Assembly: GCA_014058105.1 (NCBI GenBank)
Contig: JACGCM010002784.1
Span: 310,001-374,000, forward strand
From: Kingdonia uniflora
Lineage: Eukaryota > Streptophyta > Magnoliopsida > Ranunculales > Circaeasteraceae
Length of the DNA stretch: 64,000 nucleotides
Direction: 5' to 3'
This document shows positions 11,402 through 21,700 of the stretch, in pieces; the first letter of the stretch is position 1; every line of letters begins with the position of its first letter. Position numbers and translations under genes: made by a program. The notes below the pieces were generated by a model. It was not told the origin of the DNA. It made no database searches and worked only from the letters and a program-made list of their open reading frames with translations.

Positions 11402-12732
11402 CTAAGTTTGAAGATTTCCCTTCACGGCCCACAAATGCTCGATTAGATCATCTTTTAGATCAAAGTACAGTTCTCGACTTCGAATGCGGTTCATTTTTGA
11501 TATAAAAGATTCTATTGTTCCGCGTTCGCGTACAATATCGAGCCGTTCGCATTCGATAGTTGAGGGCTCGGCCGGATTGTAGTCTAAGTATGATGGGAAT
11601 GTACCTCGTTCCTCTTCGACGATCATATTGTGCATTATCACACACGCCTTCATGACATTATTCAAAACCTCAGGTTCCCACAATTTAACCAGATTTTATA
11701 CAACATTGAACCGAGATTGTAAAACCCCAAACATCTGTTCTACGTCTTTTCAGCAACTTTCTTGTTGCTGAGCAAAGAATTTTTGTTTTGCTATAACCGG
11801 ATTGGATATGGTTTGGACAAGTGTTCCCCATTTGGGGTATATGCCATCCGCTAGGTAATACCCCATATCATAAGCTTTTCTGGCAATTATATAATTGCAA
11901 GGCGGGGAGATACCATCGGGCAGGTCGGTGAAAAGATGTGATTGTTGCAGGATATTGATATTATTGTTAGACCCTAGTAACCCAAAAAAAACATGCCAAA
12001 TCCAAAGGTCGTATGAACCTACCGCTTAAAGAATCAGTGTCGTATTGGGGTAATGACCAGTAAATTAACCGTGCCAAGCTTTGGGTCAATTTTTCCATAT
12101 CCAATGCATGCAATCAAGGCTTCCTAACATGTCGGGAAATCCCTGTGACTCTCCGATCGCTTTTAAGATGTCAGCCGCGTTTGGTGCTCAAAGATATTCC
12201 TCGCCAAATATTTGTATAACCACAACACAAAATCTTTTCACACATAACAAGGTTGTGTTTTCTTCTATTCGGATATATTCGTCAAAAAAGATCTGCCGCA
12301 ACACCGTAGCTTAGGAAACGTAGTACTGCGACTACCTTTTGGTATGGTGACAACCCCATAGTACCAGCGTTGTTGGGTTTTTGGATAATGTAATGATCAT
12401 GTGCAACGACTGCATCGTATAGACGCATAAACATGCCTCTACTCATACGAAAACTACGCCAAAATTCTCATGGCTCATATGTGCAATTCGGCTTGAAGTT
12501 GTCCCGTATAATGTTGTAATGCCTTAATGGGTGATCTCGCTTTCTCTTATCCTTATGGCTCATGACACTCTCGTTGTGACTCAAAGTTGTATCGTGTACT
12601 ACTATGTTCATTGCAGCTAGGTGCAGAACGCAAATTGCCGCCGCACAATCAAAGATAAGATCATCAGAGGATGACGACGACGATACACCTAGAGGATCAG
12701 CAATGGATAAATCGGATGATGAAGAAGACATT
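11402..12732 (-). pseudogene. PIF/Harbinger DDE transposase (decayed)
   Basis: The start is MSSSSSDLSIADPLG at 12732. After a stop at 12468, frames give FRMSRGMFMRLYDAV, then the first catalytic block LGSLDCMHWIWKN. The second block reads GLLGSNNNINILQQS where the family has GS-NDIN, so the catalytic Asp is now Asn. YYLADGIYPKWGTLV follows, then the Glu block KDVEQMFGVLQSRF. The C-terminus (11683..11402) is intact: VMKACVIMHNMIVEEERG through LIEHLW. It would cut and paste the element but is inactive as it stands. Confidence 0.85.
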
Positions 12733-12844
12733 TGAGGTTGTAGAGTTGAAAGAAGGGTGTAATACCAGATGGTGAATAAGTTTATAAAGGGAGAAATGTA
12801 AAAGGGGAAGAAGATATAGGTCTTGGAAATTAGGGATTTGGCAG

Positions 12845-13006
12845 TGAAAAGAACACCGCGCAATATTCTTTTCACTGCCAAATCCTTATTTCTATAACAC
12901 CTCAGTGCAAAATCTTTTAGAATAGACCCTAAGTCTATTCGAATAAAACACCTCAGTGCAAAATTGTGCAAATTTATTCGAACAGACAAATAGTCTGTTC
13001 GAATAG
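12845..13006. repeat. Cluster of hairpins and a direct repeat upstream of the transposase start
   Basis: Hairpin one has arms gatttggcagtgaaaagaa (from 12835) and ttcttttcactgccaaatc (ending near 12887). Hairpin two has arms tattcgaacagac and gtctgttcgaata at about 12976..13006. The direct repeat cacctcagtgcaaaat occurs near 12899 and 12948. They lie 100-270 bp upstream of the transposase ATG and may be promoter or transposase-binding sequence. Confidence 0.6.
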
Positions 13007-13357
13007 ACATTGAAAAAACTCTCCCAAAAACCAAAATACTTCAGTCAATTTCAATAGTAGATAATCATGGCTAATAAACATTAGATAACAAAAAAACTTC
13101 GTCAAACCATTCTAGCTAAACTACATCATAGGATTACAAAAAATAAAGTACTTGTAGTTATAGCCGAGCTTCTACATCGTCTACAAAAACATTAAAAATA
13201 CCTATATCTACTCAGAATCATCTCTAGTACCCCACCCCCTACGGCTAGTACTGCCTCCCCTGGTTTGTAGACCAGATCCACTCTGCCTCGTCCTGGCACC
13301 ACCCGTACGTCACGTCCCCTCCTCAGTTGTAAGTCCTGAACGGGATAAATAATTTTT

Positions 13358-15351
13358 TTAAATATTTTGATAAAATAAATATGACATTAAGAAAAAAAAA
13401 TACATAAATAAATTACTTACATGGGCATATAGCTGATGATCTATACTGTCAATGTGCCTGTGGGCAGTAGCAAACTCATCAGTCAACTCCTGGAGCCTCT
13501 GGGCGTCCTGCATAAACTTTACAAGGGCGAGTCGCCGCATACCATGAGTCAGGTACCACAGCTCCTCTGCGCCGTAGGAGGAAGACATGGGTGGCGGGTC
13601 CCTTAAGCGGACGATGGGGAGCATCTCACGCCTCCCTGTCCACTCCATGTGCCTCCCCGGGTCTGGCCCTTCCACCTCGCCAAACAAACTGAAGTCCTGG
13701 GACAAGCTATGAACCGACGCAGACGTAACTACCACGGGTGTAATACCTGTTCTGAGTACAGTCGGTCCGAACAGATCTATATTCCCCATCCTCTGGGAAT
13801 CTGTCAACAGGTGGCCTACCTCCGCCCAGTATGAGGCAGAAGTCTCTAGCTCCTCCCCTATCATAAACTACTCACAGTCAAGGAACCCAGCCTGTCTCAT
13901 CTCCTGTAAAGCCGCTGGACTAATATGTGGCAACATGTTAAGCAGAGGATCCAAAGGAATACGCGCCTTGCCAGCCAACTGCCTTCAGCATCTATTACCC
14001 AAGTAATATTTGTAGTTTCCATTTGGTACTTGAAGTGGCATTCTCTTACGGGATAGGAGCTTTGAAGTCAGTACGTCCTCTATTTCAGAGACCGCAAAAT
14101 CAAACCAAGGTTCCCAGGTGATCGTCTCAACAGTGCAGTGGTCAATGTGGTATCTGCATAGAATAAACAGATTGGTTGCCTGGTCATTTGTTTCCTCCTA
14201 TTCCCCCTCTCCCATACTCAGAGACGCGGATAGGCCGAGAACTTAACATCTTCCTTGACAATAGGGTGACCAACCCCACAATACTTGTAAAACCAATATT
14301 GCATTTTGGAACAACATAAAAAATAATTATAAATTATATTTAAGACGTTTATTGGAAGATATTTGATTTGTAAAAGAAAAAAGTGTTAGTGTACCGACAG
14401 AAGTTGGGCAAATCCAGTGATGATATCCCCCGTCGTGACTGCGGTATCCAAACCATGGTACAGGGAAGCAAGAATAGCAGAACCCCAGTCATATTGGGCA
14501 GCCAAGTCCCAATCGGCCACGGCCGGCCGCTAGATATTCAAGAGGGACAGTGTCGTTGGCCATTTGGAACCACAAATGCCCATCATGAAGAGGATAAAAG
14601 CACGAACAATAGTAATATCATCATCCCGATCAGCTGCGATGGTCAAGTACGTCCTCAAATGTGAAATGTTGACGTTCTCACTCTTTATATGGCTAGAATC
14701 AATGTTGGGGAGCAATTGTCTCGCATTGGATAATACATTCCATACGTCGTCATACGACACCTGTGTCGGATATCGGCCGATTGACAATGATATCAACATT
14801 GTGATATCCAATGGCATGACCCCTATCTCCGCACACGGGAACAAAAATGTGTGCGTGGTCGGCCACCAACGCTCTGTAAGCGCCTGAATTAGCCGATTAT
14901 TTGAATTGCCGAAGCGTATATCTATAAACTGCTTGAATATATTTACCACGACATCCCTTATAGGTGGAATTATGGAAATCTCATTCCACACTTTGATCAC
15001 CATAGTGAATGTGCCGTGCACACGCATCGAATCCCGATTTTGTTCATTGAGGCATTTTGTCAAACACTAGATTTATGGAAATAACAAATTCACAATTACA
15101 CTAAAACTTACCGTGAGTTCTTTTCCCGTGTAATAGATATGACTGATGTTGTTTGGGAGTTGGGTAATAGACCTCTGCGAGAAGTTTTCTTGGGTTGGGT
15201 TTAGTATAGATTGGGTTTGTTGGATATCTTTAAATTTCACTCGCTTTCTCTTCCTTCCGGACCTCGAGCGAGTTACGGAACGCTCTAGACCTCTTGTCAC
15301 TCTAAACCCAGGCATAGTACTGGGGTGTGAGTCTCCCTCTGGCATATGCAT
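13358..15351 (-). pseudogene. Plant mobile domain (PMD) gene inside the Harbinger element
   Basis: Exon 1 (15351..15112, or from the ATG at 15315) is basic (SRSGRKRKRVKFKD) and ends at a GTAAGT donor. Exon 2 resumes after an AAATCTAG acceptor near 15067 and carries the domain: LTERWWPTTHTFLFPCAEIG, then MPLDITMLISLSIGRYP, then the helical part ending DWGSAILASLYHGLDTA. A TAG stop at 14530 interrupts it. Later pieces (YRYHIDHCTVETITWEPW-like near 14130, and MLPHISPAALQEM near 13930) continue the protein with more stops. PMD proteins act in silencing when host-encoded and also occur in transposons. The function here is unknown. Confidence 0.65.
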
Positions 15352-15478
15352 TTTAATTTTGTTGGAATCACAATTTTTTTACCTTTGATTTTGAGAGAGA
15401 GCAAGAAGTAAAATGTGGAGAATAGTCGAGTTGGGTTCCAAAATTAACAAACAGTTGAAAACGGCGGTGTTTGGAACC

Positions 15479-15522
15479 CCGCGGGTGTTCCTTTTACCGC
15501 GCTGTAAAAGGAACACCGCGCG
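15479..15522. repeat. Hairpin near the right end of the Harbinger element
   Basis: Arms gtgttccttttac (15485..15497) and gtaaaaggaacac (15504..15516) are perfect complements around a cgcgct loop, flanked by cgcgg and ccgcg. The same aagaacaccgcgc core appears inside the hairpin cluster near 12850, so it may be a repeated subterminal motif of this element. Confidence 0.65.
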
Positions 15523-15722
15523 GTGTTTTGATCTCTTCTAAATTAAAAAAAAAAAATTACTCGTCACAAACTCGAACTCACTGCTAGGAGAAGATGGGTG
15601 TGGGTTGGGTTTTTTGTGAGCCCATTGTCAGTGCCCACACCCAAAGTCACACTTGCTGCTAGAGATACTCTAACTAGTAGGAGGTGACTAAAGTATTTTC
15701 CATTTCTCAAAAGTGTAAAAGA

Positions 15723-18700
15723 ATGACGTCACCTGCTGCCATTAGAGAAGGAACTGAGAAAGCAACGGTAGCTGATCAAATCTCTCAAGCACTTCTCTCC
15801 ACCACCAATCTTCTCCAACTTATGCAACAATCTTCCCTTTCTCAGGTATCTCTCTATCTCTAATATTCTTCTATTTATGCATTTAATTTCTATAAGATCA
15901 GCCTTACTGTTAAAATAGAATTTCATTATCCCAACTAATGATCTGTCCGGGGACATTAAGATTCCCGCTTGGAAATGTTTGTGATACAATTATGTTTTTA
16001 TGTATGATACATACAACAAGGATTCATATTAGGCAGAGCCCCATGAACCAATTTATGAGGATTTGTTACTTTATATAACCTCAAACTCAATTCTACCTAT
16101 TTACTTAGCTAGTAGTTGAGGCCTAGGCTACCCCACTATGCTCAATCCCCGGTTATTCGAATAAGAAAAGGGTCATAACTTTATACATTACCACTATGAA
16201 ACCCACGATTCCCCAGCATCTACCTTTCTTATTCATAGAGCATACATCGCAGTGCGCTTAGTTTAGTTCTGTTAGAAGGGCTTTGCTTGTTGGCCATTGT
16301 ATACGAGAAGCTCAGTATGGGTGTAGTTATTTAGCATCTACGAAATTTAAAGTAACTACAATTGAGTAAAGTGAAAAACTGAGGTTTGTTTTTTTATTTT
16401 GTGTGTATCCATCCACATGATGAAGAAAGTATCTATTTTGACATTAAAGTTGTCTGGTTGCATAAAGAACTTCATTGCTAATGACTTATACGCAAAAAAA
16501 AATCAAATACCTGAAAAAAATCTCTGGAGAAATGAACTTTCTCTTTCAAGTTACCATCTTCAAACCCCTCCCAGATTCTTTAAATAATGTATCAGTTTTT
16601 CTATTCATTTGATATTTTTTCATAACTACTACGGTACTACCTAAGTACTAATATTTTGATAATACCAGTATTCAACTTATCTTATTATATATTAGCAATT
16701 GAACACTTTATGATTTAAGACAATATCAAAAAGAACTGGTGTATATGATCTCATGGTTTGGCATGCTTTATGAGCCATACATTTAGACATGATTGTTCAT
16801 AAAATGTTTTTATTGTCTTACTTGCAGGCCCTCCTAATAAAGCTCCCAAAAAATCTTTTGGCGAAAACTTCTACCATTAAGAACACTGCACAAGTATGTG
16901 GTAACTCAAAGAAACTGTCCTATGCTTCTTGTGTAATCTCTTCATCCTTTGCTCTGATCATTTGATTTCCTTCTTTTGAAACAGGTGTTACAGCAAATGC
17001 CTCGGGTCATTTCATCCTTAGATGCGCATATGGATAGTGGATTACAGAGGTAGGCTATAAACACTATATTTTAATTAATTAACGATGCTATACAAATTCT
17101 CAATTGTCAAATACTCCAATAACTATAAGCTAAGGTTATTCTTGCTCTAAAATATATTCCTCTTTCAAAATCTTGCTCAACTTGAGCTTTTATAATAGGA
17201 ACATTGACCCCACAGACCCAACGCATCCACGGCAAGTGGCAACTAATTTCTCCACATTCTTAGAGCCATCGCCTGTGTCTTCCATTTTTTAGACCTTATC
17301 AAATCTGTAGTGTCATGCTCAACCCCACCTTCCCCAAGGTCATTTTCTACGACAAGGAAAGTCGTAGCCCTACATCTACATGTTCCCCTTCTAGCAGTCG
17401 ACTTTGGTATCGTCTTCTTAAATGTACCTTTCCAGCACCCCCGAGAAGATCGTCAAGACGAGTGAAATCAGATGTCTTCAAACAGACACAGAAGGATCTT
17501 CAGGCATTTCAAATAAAATATAACTATCAACTTAGCGTTTAAGTTTAAGGACAAGTTATTGAGATCTGGATGTCGACTAGAAGGCTCTTTTCTTCTGTCA
17601 AACATCTACTCACCCCTGACTATTACCGGAATATTCTCCCAATTCTTACTTTTAGAAAAGAGGATGCACCTCACAGGTCGATCCAGGTAGGTCTTGCAGC
17701 ACCACATATTCTTCTTAGACCCAACTCTTTGGACTTGGTAATAACCAAAAAATCCTGATAAGTTACTTCCACTTTCCCTCTTGACTTCAAACAACTATTC
17801 AGATGATGGATGGCTGATATTACATTCCAGAAGTCTTTATATTTTTCAAAAACTACACCTAGAATGCCATCTATTTTCTAAATTCACCATCAAATGAAAT
17901 TTCTCCAAATCCAGTCGACTTCTTCCTCAGTTTACCGTTTGGCGGATTAGATTAGCTAGCACAGTCAATTCATCCTCAAACTCCTCATCAGCCATCGCCA
18001 CTCCCTATACTTAAACCAGAATTATAAGGATTCTCGTGTTTTGCAGAGTAAGAGGTAAAATACTGAGAAAATTCATCAGGAACAAAGTCACTAACTCAGA
18101 GTCAAGTTCCAGAAACCTCTTCGCAAGAAGGATAATAACAAGAAGAACAAACTGAGGCTGGGTCAATTGGCAGGGCTAGTGCTTGGAAGACCAAGAAGTC
18201 CTGGGATCAATTCCGATCACAAGCAGTTCACCCCTCAAAAAAAATTAAAAAATAATAACAAGAATCAGAAAGGAAAATATGCGAGTTACCTTAGCATCTA
18301 TTTCATTAAAGAATGTGTCTCTTATGTTGTTATGTTTTTTTTTTTTGAAATGCAAGCTGGGGTTAGGCAAGGACCCTATGACCATATATATTAATCACCA
18401 AACGTATTACATTCTAGTGAAGATCTTTCCCCTAGCGTCATCCTTTGCAAATTGATCAAGTTGGGCAGGAATAATGCTAAGGGTGACTTCTCCTGGGTCA
18501 ACAGCAGAACTAGAAAGAAACTTGGCACACACATTTGCCTTTTTAAAGGTATGAGCAATATTAAACCTTGGGAGCTGTCCTATGAGAGCTTCCACTTTGT
18601 TGCGAGTATGATAGGAGCTCCATGGAGGTATTCTCCTCCTGCTTTCTATATCCACTATGAGAGTAGAGCTAGTTGACACTGCAACATTAGTTATACCATT

Positions 18701-21700
18701 CTGGATCCCAATTTCCAGACCCCTGTGCTTGTCTTGAAGAACCTGATAAGTTAAGGAGCTAGCTGCAGCTTTTCTTACAAAATCTAATTAAAAGATGCCC
18801 ATGTAATCTCTGTGAAGACCCCCAAAACCCCTGTAACAGATATTCTAGTACATACTCTCTGTAAAGATGCCCAGGTAATCTCTCGTGTTGTTCTGATTTC
18901 TGTTTTACTTATATTCTTTATGTTATAAATCGATGAGTAGTAAAAGAATCTCAATTTTCAATGACATTTCGTACAAAAAATTGTGATATTTTTATTGATC
19001 ACCAAGTGGGAAAATAGTATTTTATATTACCTAATACTACTGCAAATATTGCGTAGACAGCTTCTTCTGATATTGTATCCCGGACAGAGCACGGCATGTG
19101 TTTCCCTTGCAATTACCAAGCCACTATGTGTCTCTAATAGGTTATATAGCCTGCTGAGAAATTTTGTATGGCCTGAGTGGTGACGATTTCAGGAGCTAAT
19201 AGCTGTTTAGGCTCAACACCCAGTTCCTAGTTCCATTTTAACTGCCAGCTCCGGAATGTGGTACCTGGAGTCATTTTTACTTTCTTGAAGACATTAGAAT
19301 AGAGGGTGACAATCTACTTTTGGATACCAAGTGTTTCTTAGATCGAGCTAACTTGAGATGAACTATGTGCTTCATTCTCTATCAACATTCATGTGTAACC
19401 CTTTGGATGCTTTTTATGATGAGAGACAGTATTGCCTTATCTTGACATCGTGGGACCTTTATCTTAGAGAAAACTTAATCATAAGGAAATTAGGCTTATG
19501 GGGACTAAATCAGTTGGGCTTCTTTCCAGATTGAGCCTACGACTCAGAATCAAAGGACGTGGGCTTGTCCAAGAATGATTCTTTTCAGCTTGATTTTTTT
19601 TTTTGAAAGAAGCTTGATCTACTTCTCCTTCCTTTCCATATTTTTTTTGATTTATCTACTGTAATCAGGTTAAAACCTCTAAAACTGCCTAGCGAAAACC
19701 TTGTAAAGCTGGTGACAATTTGATTGACCATTTGTTTGCTGCATAATTACTTTATGAGTGAACTAGGGACGTCTGGATGCACTCTCTACACAAAGTTGGT
19801 AGTTATTCTATTGGTGTATAGTAACAGAGAAGTTAAAACCATTATTTGTCCGTAATGTCATCCTTCCATGTAGGTTTTGGGTAGTCTCAGGAGTACAATC
19901 TGGTGTCATCTATGTTGTTGCTAGGGGGTAAAGATTAGATCAAAGAAAAGATCACGACAGGAAATTATTAGGATAGTTACAGTTAACAATTTTCATAAGC
20001 TAAAAGGGGAAAAATCTGAGGTTTGCTCATGATAGAGTCCCAAGGAAACAAAATTTCAAACATGTTGAAACCACAAGAAAAGTTTCAATCATACAACAAA
20101 AGACTCCACGATAAGAATGCGTGTGATATCCTTCTAGGTACCCCAAAGAATAGTCTCTAAAGATAACTGCTGGAAGTTTGTTAGTTAGATCGAGGTGGTA
20201 GTAAGCAAGGCCCAAGACCTCCATAATTTGGTAAGTGCCCAAGATGTCCCTGTACCTTGTACAAACTGGAAAATATCCCCATGTCAAAGTAACTTTGCAT
20301 CCATCTTGTGGTGATACAATTCATGGAGGATCTTAAAGAAAGTGGCTTATGAAGGTTAATATCAATACTCCAAATGGGTGGGACACGAGAAGGTTGAGGT
20401 ATGTTAAAGTAGGGTTTAACTTTAGTTTGGAGGAAAAGAGCTGGCGGTAAAAGTTTCATTCTAGGAGTCTTAGTGTCTTACCAAACCCACCTATCATTAA
20501 AAAAAAAATAGTGGGAGTCAGTGAGTGTATAAATATATATTATCTATAAAGGTAAAGTTACCACTTATTAAGATCTCTCGAAAAATCAAAGTTCTTGACA
20601 TGCCCCATGGCCATTATTAACAATGACAAAACCAATCACCATGTATTTATGTCTGGATATGGTAGCGAAGGTGGAAAATCAGCTTGATGAATTCCATCCC
20701 TTTACCCTCGTCCAAATATTACGGCCTTATGGACTGACAGGGCCATCCCTACCTTAAAGCAACTTGGGTGTCTGCCTAAGGCCCGCGGGAAAGTGAAGGC
20801 CCCAACATGTAACGGAATTTTCATGAAATATTGTGGCTTAATCTTATAATTATCCAATCATCTATATAGTGTCAAGTTAGAAACTACTCATCTCAAGTGC
20901 ATGCTTTAAACCTAACTCAGTTCTAGACATTTTTTCGTTTTCATGGAGTTTGTATGGGAAAATATACATCTAATTCACTTCTACAACTACTTGGTTTCAT
21001 ATAAGAAAGTGATTCTCTTTTAACGTTAATGAACTACACCGGTCACAATGATGATCTCTAGATGTTTATCATGATACCGTAAACGGAGGTACAAATTAAA
21101 ATCTTTACTAGGCATGTAATTCGTTTCTTCTTCAAATAGCGTTAGAATTTTTCTCCATGGGAATATTAAGCATAATTTTTTTGAAACCTTCGTATATGAG
21201 TGTATATATAAGTCCTTTATATAGGAAAATTGGCTCGTATTTTGTACAAAAGCTCCGATTCTTAGTTTGCCTAAAGCCTCCAAATGTCTAGGGACGGCCC
21301 AGTAGACTGATTGCACATTTATGAATTGGAACTTTATTTCGGCTTTTAGGATTTCCTCTGCCCATCTAGTTTGTGCACCTAAAATATAGTCGTCAAGAGT
21401 AGGGATGGCAATGGGGCGGATTTGGGGCGGGGGAGGGGGAGCCAATACCATCCCCATCCCCATCCCCGTTTAGATTCCCACCTCCCATCCCCGCCCCGAT
21501 CCCCCCGGTCCCCATTTAAATTAAGCGGGGATCCCCGAATCCGCCCCACATAAATAAGTTCAATACCAAACCCTCCCCATCCCCGCTCCATTTAACTTAT
21601 GAAAAAAAAAAAAACACTATATACAGCATTACATATTGACAGCCTGCTAAAATTCTGATATTCTGAAATTTTGTATAAATGATAAATCTGATATTCTGAT

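Larger units (their letters stand above)
9385..15670. mobile_element. PIF/Harbinger DNA transposon with an extra plant-mobile-domain gene
   Basis: Left end GAATACTTTGTAGCAG and right end (reverse complement) GAGTATCTC-TAGCAG form imperfect inverted repeats. Both are flanked by TAA (9382..9384 and 15671..15673), the three-base target duplication of this superfamily. Inside are a Myb-like ORF1 (+), a DDE transposase (-), and a plant-mobile-domain gene (-) that is not a standard Harbinger component. Subterminal regions share ...gtgtgggttt and accc(a/c)cac motifs. All three genes have stops. Length is 6286 bp, long for the family because of the third gene. Confidence 0.8.

Noticed and set aside
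12081..12314. Plus-strand 77-codon frame
   Set aside because: It is antisense to the Harbinger transposase DDE region and is explained by it.
17315..17758. Two open frames in intron 3
   Set aside because: About 60-75 codons, no recognised motif, no agreement with the exon phases of the surrounding gene.
20027..20459. Possible chromovirus integrase end on the minus strand
   Set aside because: One weak motif only (GTYQIMEVLGLAYYHLDL); no LTR, primer site or further pol sequence nearby.
21379..21591. Gly/Arg/Trp-rich minus-strand frame
   Set aside because: It is produced by the ggggcgga subterminal repeats of the hAT element, not a gene.
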